Source: Aspergillus flavus (Eukaryota; Ascomycota; Eurotiomycetes; Eurotiales; Aspergillaceae). Taken from it: DNA of 64,000 nucleotides. Under the pieces are notes generated by a model. The model did not search any database, had not been told where the DNA came from, and saw only the letters and a list, made by a program, of their open reading frames with translations. Location: the NCBI RefSeq assembly GCF_009017415.1, contig NC_092408.1:1116001-1180000 (forward strand), in the 5' to 3' direction. The position numbers and the translations under genes are program-made. Below, in pieces: positions 37,232 through 47,276 of this stretch (positions are counted from its first letter, which is position 1; each line of letters starts with the position of its first letter).

Positions 37232-38003
37232 TCAGGCGAGCTCCTGGGGACGGGGCTCCGATTTCCCAAGCTCAACTCTACGTTGAGGTTGCAATTGATG
37301 TGATTCCGACTCTGGCCCGACCCATAGACGTCGAAGAGATGTAGGCGTTGTTGACGACGGTGACGATCTCCGACGTCGATTATAGAAGAGTACACCAGCC
37401 GTCGCAATCAGAAATACACCAGCTCCCACCCCGACACCAATGCCAACTGCAGCACCCATTCCAACCTGGCCGCTGGAATTCGAGGATGGCATAGAGGTGA
37501 TGTCGCTTGTTGAGGTGGCTCTCGCCGTGTGATAGCTTGGGGTGCCTGTCGAAGGCAGGTATTGTATGACAACGAGATCGCTCGGAGCAGGAGCAGCGAA
37601 CATCTCATCCGACGGGCTTGTACAATTGGCTTTATCATTATCATAATAGCTGCAACATGCCCAGAGCCCGGACGATAGGTTGTACGTCAAATCCGAATAA
37701 GGCAGGCCACCTATATATAACCACATGAGCACTGTTAGCTTCCGCAGTCGCTTAGATCATGTATCTCATGAAGTTACCGCATCGGGTCAGGCAGATCGGA
37801 TCCTGGAGGGATCTATCAGTGCAATCGCCGGCATAGCATCCTGATGCACCGGAATGCGTATAGCGACAGATGCCATGGCTCATACAGTAGTCCCCCTTCA
37901 CACAGCATTGTACAACTGGGTTTGTAGAATTCGTGATTCCGCATGGTGAATCCGCTTCAAAGTTGGGCAAAATCTTACCCCCGTGCATCGCATAACAAGA
38001 CAT
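37232..38003 (-). CDS. Cys-rich extracellular/single-pass membrane protein
   Basis: Exons on the minus strand are 38003..37778 and 37710..37232, giving 234 aa. The N-terminal 110 residues carry about 16 cysteines (SCYAMHGG, VVQCCVKGDYCMSHGIC, GCYAGDCTD, LWACCSYYDNDKANC). Then come a Ser/Thr-rich stalk, a glycine-rich transmembrane helix (AVGIGVGVGAGVFLIATAGVLFY), an RRRR stop-transfer signal and a short cytoplasmic tail. This is the common fungal layout of a secreted Cys-rich domain plus TM, proposed for surface sensors. The start is uncertain: the frame stays open 40 codons upstream through a hydrophobic segment (FSAALFSSLLSILLTPLL) that would make a good signal peptide, but no in-frame ATG precedes it, so a missed 5' exon is likely. 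Confidence 0.7.
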
Positions 38004-38735
38004 GCTGACTCGGCTCGCTGTTGGTGTGGAGAATGATTTCAAAAGGGGGGTAAGCAAGATGGAGAGCAATGATGAGAACAATGCGGCTGAGAATGAAATC
38101 CACTCGTATTTAATTTGCCACACGATTCGTACCCCAGCCTCTCGTTTGAGAGTAGTTAGTCGTTAACAGCAGGAAAGCAATCTGTATATCATGATCATTC
38201 AGAGTTCAGGAAATCCGTGTGGGCTGAACGCCTTCCCTAGTAGTTGCCATTCGTGTCTATCGTATCTTTAGAAATTGTGCAAATGACAAGCTCTGCCACG
38301 ATAAACGAGAAGGGTCTGCCATATAACCTAACAGATTGACCTAAGTATACATGAACTTGCGCGTGGGGTTTAGATCACAACCCGTAGCTTTTCGGCGCGG
38401 GGAGTTCTGCCTCAGGACTATGCAATGTCAGCCTTACTCGGTTGGAAGACAAGCTGACGGCTCTATTGAGTCCTACGAGAGGATGCACAAGTGAGCATCA
38501 ACAATCATATTGTGGATATGGTACCGCTGCGAGCTATACTGAAAAATAGTGACACTAGCGGAGGTAGCCTATGTGCTTGTTTATGAACTGTCTGCATTCG
38601 AGCGACCAAATACACTCAAAGTGCTCCACCGTCTCCTGAATAATCCTCCTCAGTGATGCAAAATTATCGTCAGCAACATCACCAATATTCCCTTTTCGCC
38701 CTTCTGTGCTTTCCATTCATACTCAATCTATCGAT
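38004..38735. other. Intergenic or 5' region of Cys-rich gene
   Basis: The first 120 bp may encode the signal peptide of the preceding gene. Nothing recognisable in the remainder. Confidence 0.4.
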
Positions 38736-38978
38736 TTAGGCTTTGGTGGTATCACAGCAGCACTTCTCGGCTAACATATAGCAACCATCACTAGTCAGAT
38801 GGGAGAACTTGTAAGGTGCGCAGTACTGCTCGCATTTGCCAGCCCAGAATTTGCTGCAGGAGCTGGGCTTGTGGCAGGTGCCGGATCGGGCGGCGAGATT
38901 GTTCTCGACATTCGCCTCAGGGTGGGCGAGCACACCGGCGGCGACGGTAGCGAGGACGAGGAGGAAGTTGGCCTTCAT
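38736..38978 (-). CDS. Small secreted 8-cysteine, defensin-like peptide (80 aa)
   Basis: 80 aa, no intron. Signal peptide MKANFLLVLATVAAGVLA, then a short propiece (HPEANVENNLAARS) and a mature part of about 48 residues with eight cysteines. Within it, CEQYC gives CxxxC and the terminal CCC gives CxC, the spacing of a cysteine-stabilised alpha-beta (CSab, defensin) fold: C..C..CxxxC..GC..CxC. The basic charge of the mature part also fits. The family role (antimicrobial or effector) is inference; it could instead be an unrelated small secreted protein. The start is chosen as the only Met giving a signal peptide. Confidence 0.8.
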   Translation of the reverse strand: MKANFLLVLATVAAGVLAHPEANVENNLAARSGTCHKPSSCSKFWAGKCEQYCAPYKFSHLTSDGCYMLAEKCCCDTTKA

Positions 38979-40286
38979 TGTGATCTGGAGTGGATGGGAA
39001 GAAGATTATGTATGATTATTGGTTATGGCGTTATCACAACTTGTTCGTGGTGGTTTGCGTGGAGTTTGGACTGGAGTTAATAGTGGGGAGGTAGAGGAGG
39101 GCAGATTTATACCCCATAGCCCTGCTCGATAGGCGGTTTGTCTTAGAGCTTTGATTCCACTCCCTTTTCTAGGAGTAGAAGATTGCAAGAGATCTACATC
39201 GTTAACTGAGAAAATTCCCGCAATGTCCTTAGATCTTCGGCTTGGTTGGGTATTCAATATACGTATCGTGTGATCGTCATATCAAATTGACCTACCGCAA
39301 GGGAGCAAAATACTCATCTACGGTCCTCGTCTCCACACGAGCACATATAGCATGTCTAGTCAGGTATATGTGGTTATCTTTTCCCCGAAGAGGTGTACTG
39401 GCTGTGGGGGGCCAAGCAATGTTCTTCGTATCGACGGATAGGAGCATTGAAGCGACCCACAGTCTTGCCAATCACTTCGTGTTGGTAGTGTTGATGTAGT
39501 TCAATTAAGACTTAGCCGTACTTCGCGCTTGATATGAAACCTGCCCCTGAGATATGAGCGTCAGGTTGGCTTTATGCCAAGGGACACTTGTGCAGGGAGG
39601 GTTCAGGTGGTCGTGGGCATGGTCGGAGGCAGTAGAGCATTCATCTAGACTTTATCAGATCTGCAACCCACAGAGATGGGTGAGAGATAGATAAACATGT
39701 TCAATAGACCGTACAGCTGCCAGGGCGAGATGGAATCTCGTCTACATAGAGTCAGAATAACCGATATGTGGCTTGGGAGGTCTTCGACAGGCATCCAAGC
39801 TAGTTGGTGGTATCGTTATAGAAAGATCGGCCCATGCGGCACAAGTGGAGCCAGATCCACCCAAAGCCTCGCCTAACTTCCCCTTTGCATATGGCTGTAT
39901 GGCGCGGGTGAATACAATAGAGCTACCAATGGCTACCGTGCCATACTTTTAGCCTCGGTAGAATTACCACCGATTTCCGTGGTTCGATCGCAACCGCGTG
40001 AAGGGCTTTCGGTAGAACATTCACTACGTGCCTCGCTACCTGCCAGCCTCTCGCGTGATTAATAGTAACCTTAGGAGCAAACATAATAGGGGACAATCGA
40101 CTTTTTCATAGCTAAACACTCAGGACTACCAGTGATATACTTGTACTGTATATCCGTGAAAGACACGCCAGCAGAGGTAGATCAAATTTTCTTATGCTTC
40201 ATTTCCAGGATGAGTTTCACAGTCTCATACAATGTATTTCTAAATCTAGAGCTTCCTAAGTGGTAATCTCCAAAAGGTTACCGCTG
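38979..40286. other. Intergenic, no gene seen
   Basis: 1.3 kb between divergent genes. Short frames at 39006-39499 lack any signal and are rejected. The regulatory content was not recognised. Confidence 0.45.
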
Positions 40287-40898
40287 ATGTCAATTCTCGA
40301 AGTCGAACGAAAGTTTCGCTGTCTCGCTATCAACAGGTTACTGATTGATGGCGGTTTTCCACCATTCCGGAGCTTGAGGTACTGCGGCAAACACAGCTTT
40401 CACGATATTTATTTCGATCACAGAGGCATACTGTGCTCAAGGGGTGTATGGGTCCGACAAAGGAATGGCTGTTGGCAGGCTAAGATCCGAAGAGGAGGAG
40501 ACTACAACAACTCGAAGTTTGAGGAGCTGTCAGCACCAAATCAGATAGCTGATTACCTTGAAGAGCTTACTGGGGTCAGAAACACCGAAAGGGACAAATT
40601 CGGATTGAAACAGACGGCCTCCTTCACAACAGGGCGAGAAAGTTGGAAAGCCGACAAGGACTTTACAATTGTACAAGATGTTACGGATTTTGGACACACG
40701 GTGGGCGAGGTAGAACTTGAATATTATCTAGAGCAGGAAGGTAACTCTAGTTGCGATAATGGTCAGCTCGGAGAGTCTAAGATGGCCGATATGGATGCGA
40801 GGATTAGTGCCTTTATGAAGCGATACTCTTGGGCATTCTGTGCAGGTGTACCCAAGGGGAAGTTGACAGCATACTTTGAAAAGTTCCCTGGAGCTTAG
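40287..40898 (+). CDS. CYTH-domain phosphatase (thiamine-triphosphatase-like)
   Basis: 203 aa from the ATG at 40287, chosen because it places the diagnostic ExExK motif (LEVERKF, E5, E7, K9) at the very start, as in CYTH proteins. Further signals are DIYFD, WVRQRNGCWQAKIR, FEEL, VGEVELEYY and a C-terminal GKLTAYF, matching the acidic and basic strands lining the CYTH triphosphate tunnel. Vertebrate relatives hydrolyse thiamine triphosphate with Mg2+. The fungal proteins are soluble and their real substrate (ThTP or inorganic tripolyphosphate) is not settled. No intron is needed. Confidence 0.85.
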   Translation: MSILEVERKFRCLAINRLLIDGGFPPFRSLRYCGKHSFHDIYFDHRGILCSRGVWVRQRNGCWQAKIRRGGDYNNSKFEELSAPNQIADYLEELTGVRNTERDKFGLKQTASFTTGRESWKADKDFTIVQDVTDFGHTVGEVELEYYLEQEGNSSCDNGQLGESKMADMDARISAFMKRYSWAFCAGVPKGKLTAYFEKFPGA

Positions 40899-41436
40899 TC
40901 TTGTACAATCATGCATAAATTGTACGTGGCCTGTTAAGCCAAATTAGGCTTACCCTCCTCACAACAGCAGGAGGGAATCTCAATTGAAGTCGACGGGAAA
41001 AAGCTTGATTGTTGGTTGTCAAAGGGCAAAAATAGTAGCTTTCTTTGCATCTTCCTCAGTCCCTCTCTCTTATTTTTGTCTTCCTTTTTCGTCTTCTACA
41101 TTCTTTTAGTGTACCACTGGTTTAGATGGTAGAAGATGTAGCAGATAATCGCTGTGTCATTAATTGGCTCATCAGGCTCTTCAATGATTTAGTATTATAG
41201 TAAGAGAGAGACAAGTATATTTTTTGTAGAATGGGTTTATGTGAAGGTTGATTAGGGTAGCTAAGATGCAAACTTCGCTTATAAACAACAATGCAGAATC
41301 TAATGGAAAGACACTATAACATAATATTATTGAAGTTGTGGAAGATGTACATATATTCATAGTAAGTCAAAGTAATTGTCGAATCAATTGGTAGGGCAAG
41401 CAAACCCATGCTGGTGAAGCTTTCATTAGCTAGTCA
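40899..41436. other. Intergenic between convergent genes
   Basis: 540 bp, AT-rich, T-rich near 41060-41110. No gene was seen. Confidence 0.45.
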
Positions 41437-42292
41437 TCATGCAATCGGAATGGCCTTTGTCGCGATCTGGAATTCAATGAGCCAGAGGTGTACTGCGGTC
41501 ATAAGAGTCATGATCTCCCATCTTTCTCCCAGGACACCGGTAAGCCCACTACCCACAAACGCAATTCTGAAGCCTTTGGATAGACTCCACGATGCGTTGT
41601 GGGCAATGCCAGCCACAATCTCCTTCCCGTCGCTGGAACACCCCATCGCTCGGTGGGAGCGACTCCCGCCTGCCTCGCCCACTGCTTCCGACAGGCGTAC
41701 TAGCTTCCAACCGGACGTGTGGCCGGCGAGCTCCTTTATTTCTTTGCCGTGGCTTGAGCGCCACTCAAATTGTTCATAGGAGGCGTCTTTGCCGCTCCCG
41801 CCCACCGTGATGGAGAATGTCGGGCTCATGCGTCTTCCTAGCTTGACATCCTCTAGTGGCTCTACAATAGAACTTTCTTGGAGCTCGCCCTGCGATGCAA
41901 AGGTCACCGAGACCGGCTTTGCTCGGAGATATGGGTCACTCTGCAGTGATGCAAGAGGCGGATCCTTATCGGTCGGCCCATCGCGCAGGACCATCGTCTG
42001 TATGCTCTTACGGCGCTGAACATCTATCGACATGAAATACAACTCTCCGAAGCCGATGGTCCCAAGTGAAACTCTACCCTGAGTTTCATTGGGATGTAGC
42101 CATTCATCGTCGGGGGGAATCTGCTCGTTTCAGCTTGCAGTCTCCTTGAGTTGCTGGTTGATTTATTGAAATGCGGGACTTCATATTCTGGGACCTGCTC
42201 TGCAGATGTATTTCCGTATGATGTTCTGAGTAAGGGGGAGGCGCAGAACCCCATATAGCTGGTTCGGATGATGGGATAGTAGTTTTGCTCAT
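41437..42292 (-). CDS. Conserved hypothetical protein with apparent frameshift
   Basis: Minus strand. The start at 42292 (MSKTTIPSSEPAIWGSAPPPY) opens a frame that stops soon after a G6/C6 run at 42112-42117; the remaining 220 codons continue in the next frame. Dropping one base of that run would join them smoothly across SPDDEWLHPNETQG. I see no good GT..AG intron that does the same, so it is either a true frameshift, a consensus error or an intron I missed. The main part contains FEWRSSHGKEIKEL, WKLVRLSE and SDGKEIVAGI, reminiscent of a tubby/scramblase-like beta barrel, and ends in a hydrophobic helix (WEIMTLMTAVHLWLIEFQ). Function unknown. Confidence 0.55.
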
Positions 42293-42843
42293 TGTGTAGT
42301 AGAGTTTGGTAGTTAATTTGAAAAGATAAGTAGGAGAGTCAGCATAAGGGGCTGTTATTGTTTTCATAGAAATTTGATGAACATCTCGTATCTCTTGCCC
42401 TAACCGGATTTGGATGGATGTAGCGCCAGTGAGCCTTACGAGGGCCACCGTGGCAGTGCTGCCCAAACTTCCTCCTGTGTCCCTCCAGTTGAAGACGTCT
42501 TGGCCATGGATTGAACCCTTTCTGGTTTAGCGCCCACCGCTGATCTATGCGGTATGATTGGTTGAATGGAGGAGTATCCCTTCAGACAAGATTCCAGTGC
42601 CAATCTTGAGAGAAGATAGGACGCTTCAGCCCTATCTGATCGAGGCTTTCAAAACTCTCATTCCACAGCCTGGGCTATTCTTATAAAATCTGTGAATCGT
42701 TAAATGCGGGACATCATGTCTATATAATACTCCCTTGGGTCCACCTGCGCTCTCTGGTTTATCATATTTCTCAAGCCCTACTTGTGTCCCCATTCAGCAC
42801 TACTGCTGCTTTGACCCGGTTACGAGAAGAAAACTCTATAACA
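42293..42843. other. Divergent promoter region with TATATAATA
   Basis: 550 bp between divergent genes. TATATAATA at 42721-42729 lies about 120 bp before the RTA1-like start. Confidence 0.4.
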
Positions 42844-44008
42844 ATGGCTGGTAAGGATTTATGTATTCCCTTGATAATAATTCAGTATCACTAAAAGCGC
42901 CCTAGCGGAGGAGAGCATATATATTTACGTACCCAACAAAATCGCTCCTGTTATATTTGCCATAGCATTTGCTGCCTCGTTAGCCCTGCACTTTTGGCAG
43001 TGCCTGTGAGTGACTAAAGACCCTAGCTCTGCTTCTGCATATCTGAAATTACTAACGGTCGAATAATAGCCACTACAAATGTTTTAAGCTCATGAGTCTG
43101 CACCTCGTGTGCTGCTTGATGTTTGTGATTGGGTTTGCCTTGCGAGAATACGGTGCCTTTCACTATTCATTCAGCAAGCCAGATCTGTATATCTACATCG
43201 TTAGCACATGTTTAATCTATATGTCTCCGTTAGTCCACCCTCTATAGCTAAGTGTACCAGGTTCAAGCTAACATACATGGGAAGTCCTCTCCTGGAGCTC
43301 GCCAACTACTATGTACTCGGCCGTATCCTTTACTATGTCCCGTATCATTCTCCGATCCACCCTGGTCGAGTCCTGACTACCTTCGGCTTGCTCTCTACCG
43401 TCGTGGAGGTCCTGAACGCTCTGGGCGTATCCTATATCGCGAATCCAGAGCTGCCAGAATCCACCATCAAGCTGGGTTATATTCTCATGAAAATATCCCT
43501 AATAGTTCAAGTCCTGGTCATTACCTTGTTCTGTTTCTTAGCGGCAATGTTCCAGAGGAGCTGCTACAGATCGGGCATCCGCAGTCGCCGCGTCTCAGCT
43601 CCACTGATTACCTTATATATCAGTACCTTCCTTATCTTCGTACGATGCATTTACCGTATCGTCGAGCACTTTGGCGCCTCGAAGATTAGCCCCTCACCAT
43701 CGAGAGACCTCGAGGGTCTCAGCCCCATTCTACGTCACGAGTGGTTTTTCTATGTGTTCGAGGCAAGCCTCATGCTTGTTAATACTCTCATGTGGAACTG
43801 GTGGCACCCTAGAAGATACCTCCCCGAGAGATCTAATATCTACCTTGCGCAAGACGGCGAGACAGAGCTCGAGGGACCCGGTTGGAAGGATCAGCGTCCG
43901 TTCTTGGTGACACTTTGTGATCCGTTTGGTTGGTTTGATTCGAACAAGAAAAAGGAACGTCCGTTCTGGGAGAATAATGGGTATACGCTAGTCAATAGTG
44001 CAGCATGA
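42844..44008 (+). CDS. RTA1-like seven-transmembrane protein
   Basis: Exons are 42844..42850, 42906..43005, 43070..43228 and 43285..44008, giving 329 aa. The first exon is 7 nt (ATGGCTG). RTA1 (PF04479) family marks are the short N-terminus ending in IYVPNK and about seven helices. ANYYVLGRILYYVP, then a break, then RCIYRIVEHFGASK are the characteristic loops, followed by HEWFFYVFEASLMLVNTLMWNWWHPRRYLP near the C-terminus (core HEWFFYVFEA). Yeast relatives (Rsb1, Rta1, Rtm1) are linked to phospholipid or sphingoid-base translocation and drug resistance. A plasma-membrane location is expected. The acceptor of intron 3 (GGGAAG) was chosen because it restores YMSPPLLELANYY. Confidence 0.9.
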
Positions 44009-45482
44009 TAGGTTGACGGTATATGTGCTCAGAGTTGACGTTCCTGGTGGCGATTTAGTAGTTTTGTTTTGTTTTTGCTTTTCACGGCTTAGTTCTCGTG
44101 TATCGATGTGGTTAAAGATTTGGGCATTTTGTTGTTTGTTCACGATGGGAGTTTTGAATCCAAATTCCGCTGGGGATTTATCAATTTTGTCATTCTCATC
44201 GGTCAATTGTTTTCAGCTCAGGCTTCCTAATATGTCCAACATTACCTATAGTGATCATAAGTGCCACCTGGGGAGACGGCTATTGTTGAGCATTGTACTT
44301 CACTTCTACAGTGCGCTGCTTATATCTGTCAGCCCTAAAGTACAGCTATCACGAATATAGCTAGTAGGTAGTCTGCCCGCCTAGATAATTATAGATGCCA
44401 TCAAGGAGTCTAACTGGAAGCATCGTACATTGGTTGATTAGATGGGAACTACAGCTTCAGATCACAAACCTAGAGTTGCAGCCATATATTCCGATCTCCA
44501 GTTTTCAAGCAGACTGCGTGTAGTACCGACTTTGGTCGACATGTCTTTTGTCACACTGGAGATTGGACTGCTGACCGTGAGCTTTCTGTAAAATTGCTCC
44601 AGAATCGATGTATTGCCTGGAAGCTTGATTTAGTCCACCGTACTTCAGGTTAGTGAGCCTTGACGCGTGGTCCGCTAACTGGTCTCAGACTTGACAACGA
44701 GGCCCCAGGCGTAATGCAAGTATAGTTAATCTAGGTTAATTATCCAATTTTCGGCTTGGTTGTAGTTAGATATAACTGACCCTATGAACCTAGCTATAAC
44801 CCAGCAGTTAGGTTTAACTGACCAAACCCCAGTCTAGTCAACAATTACACACTTTTCTGAATTAAGCTGAATGAATATACGACCGCAAATTGTCCGCCCA
44901 CATGCTGCTAGCAAGGCTCCAAGAAGAAAAGAGTTGCCTAATAAAAGTTATCTGATGTTGACGGTTTGCAGGACTTCAAGTCAGATATCATTTCTGATGA
45001 CCAATCAGGTCACGAATCGGGGATTACCAAAGCAATGTTATTTTTACTTTTGCAGGCGCCCCGCACCTAATTCTGTTTCTTTCCCCAGGCTGAGAATTCT
45101 TGATAGATAGCGCCAATAAATGATATTGAAAGGCTGTCACATCTGAATGGCTTCTTAGCGACCAGAATCGGAAGCGGTCAGGACTCAGGACCCATCAAAA
45201 ATTCTGTAGATCAATCAAGTATTCAATCCAGCTGTTGTGGAGTAGCTGAGCGCCTCGGGAGGGTTTAGTACATCGGAGCTGAAAATTTGACAACAAACCC
45301 CTCCATCAATTGACGATTCTTACTTTACATAGTAATGTGGACACAACAGCTAAACTGACATGATGTCATAGCTGAGGCTGGCTGAAAGCCCTGACCTGGT
45401 TATTAATAGGCAGTCAATTGTCCACAACCAACCTTTCGCATACTTTTTTCTGACCCCAACCCAATATATCCAATTCTACAAC
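44009..45482. other. Intergenic, contains imperfect repeats
   Basis: 1.5 kb without a supported gene. It holds the AGTTA/TAACT repeats at 44762-44823 (separate entry). A TTATTAATAGG near 45401 could be the promoter element of the next gene. Confidence 0.45.
44762..44823. repeat. Two 20-bp imperfect direct repeats with internal inverted symmetry
   Basis: GTAGTTAGATATAACTGACC (44762-44781) and GCAGTTAGGTTTAACTGACC (44804-44823) differ at three positions. Each is itself an AGTTA..TAACT inverted repeat. Related AGTTAATC/GGTTAATT sequence precedes them near 44725. Possible protein-binding sites or relics of a small element. Confidence 0.5.
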
Positions 45483-46197
45483 ATGGTTGACTCGCAAATC
45501 ATCAAAGCCATTCAGAACTCTATCGAGGCCTGGAAGGATCTTGCCGTTCCCTCCATCCAGAAAATCACTGATATCGAATCAAATAAAAAACATTATAATG
45601 TAAGCACTACAGCCCAAGATACTGATATTGATCATAGCAACTCACAAACCAATGCTAGGAGGTTTATGAAAACTTAGAGTGGGCTATTAAGACCGTTGCT
45701 CACATTGCGGACGATCTTGAGGAGCTGGTTAAGGAGCCGGTAAACAATGAGGATGCGGACCAGATTGTCACAAAGTTGGAAGAGGTGAGAACCATCATAG
45801 TATATCTGCTGGTGAGGAAAAACCAAGTGGACTAACCACCGTAATCTTCACTATTAGTTGCTATCCCAGGAGAAACCCTTTTTTGATCATTACAACAAAT
45901 ATAATGATAATGATGTCTTGGAACCATGGGAAACACATATTGAAGGCCACGCGTTGGACCGCAGTTCTTACTCTCCCGGGTGGCTAGACGACCAGTTTTA
46001 CCCCGAAAACAGCTTTCATAACCATGTGTGGCAGGTAAGTCTACACTGCAGGTTTTCAAGCAACAGGGCTAATTCTGGAATTTGCCTAGCGGGTTGGCCA
46101 GCTTGTATATGACAATATGCCTTCCTGTCAGGAGCGCATCCAGGAGGTCGTGAACAACGACGATGTCTACTATGGCTTTTGCTCTTTTAATCCATGA
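45483..46197 (+). CDS. Hypothetical acidic protein (175 aa)
   Basis: Exons are 45483..45599, 45659..45784, 45858..46034 and 46090..46197, giving 175 aa, with four consistent phase-0 junctions. I do not recognise the family. The protein is soluble and acidic, with a helical N-terminal half (AIQNSIEAWKDLAVPSIQKI, HIADDLEELVKEPVNNEDAD) and a middle section rich in aromatic residues and Asp (FFDHYNKYNDNDVLEPW). It ends in VVNNDDVYYGFCSFNP. There is no signal peptide or membrane helix. The regular 55-73 bp introns and the continuous protein make a real gene likely. Confidence 0.7.
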
Positions 46198-47276
46198 TAA
46201 TTAAGTCATGGAATGCGCCAGACGATCGTGTGAATACCACGCCTGTCATCAATATCACCTCGTTACTAACTACTCTGTTTCTTTGCATCCTACAATTTAT
46301 GGATACTACCCCAATTTCTGCCACTACAACAGCCCATGCTGAATATGTTTGGGTCTGACCCTGGGTCTTTGCGGAGTGAAAAGATCAGTTGATAAGGGAT
46401 TTTGAATGTGGAGAATATGGAAGGATTGGCCACAAATGGTCCACTCTATTAGTTTTCTACCCAAGTGCAACTGGCCTGCCATATTGAAATTTAATAGTAC
46501 TGCTCTCAGTTCAAGAGGGTCTGATCCCCTAAGGGAGTACTGATATAGATTTTATCTTCTACTATTAAGCTGATAGGAGTGGTTAATATGCGACAATCCC
46601 TATTGAGCTAAACGTTCTTTAGCCTTACGAAGACTTGGTTTAATATCTCGGCACTTGGCGACGTGACATCCAAGGTTCTTGTGGAGAACATCTGGTTGTG
46701 ACATAGAAAACTTTCAGGTGAGGCTTGAAAGGCGGCGACATATCCAAAGAATCGTATCTACCAAGTCATGTGATATCACATCAAGTCTTATGCCTGCTCT
46801 AACCTATGCTATGCACAAGAAAAGACAAGCCAGGGTTGCTTGTACACTTTGATTGTTGTGGGCCTATGTCCGGACTGCAGCTACACAAAGAAAGTGTGAC
46901 TGTATATTAACCCGAAGAATGCTGGTCTTCTATCTCAAAGTTTCAACGTGCTGTCTAAAATATGTATTTTGATTGGTGCTGATAGACACGTTCCATTCAA
47001 CTCAATGTCCTCAGTGAGCCGAATATCAGACGGAAACTCTTTCACTTTTTCTTGCGCTCGTGGTGGGTCATCCGGTGAATATTGACAAAGAAGCCACCGC
47101 CAGATCCAGGTATTTAAAACCAGACGAGCGATAGCTGTATGACCGTAAGCCTAAGCGATCCGCGGATATAAGTCCAATGCAAGGCATCCGACTACCTTCA
47201 CAGCATAAAAAAACCCCCAAGCATCCGCGTAGAGTCACAATTAGCATTCTTCTTTGGCTCCGCGCCCTGCTCTTTC
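46198..47276. other. Intergenic, no gene seen
   Basis: 1.1 kb of AT-rich sequence. No open frame or motif is supported. Confidence 0.45.
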
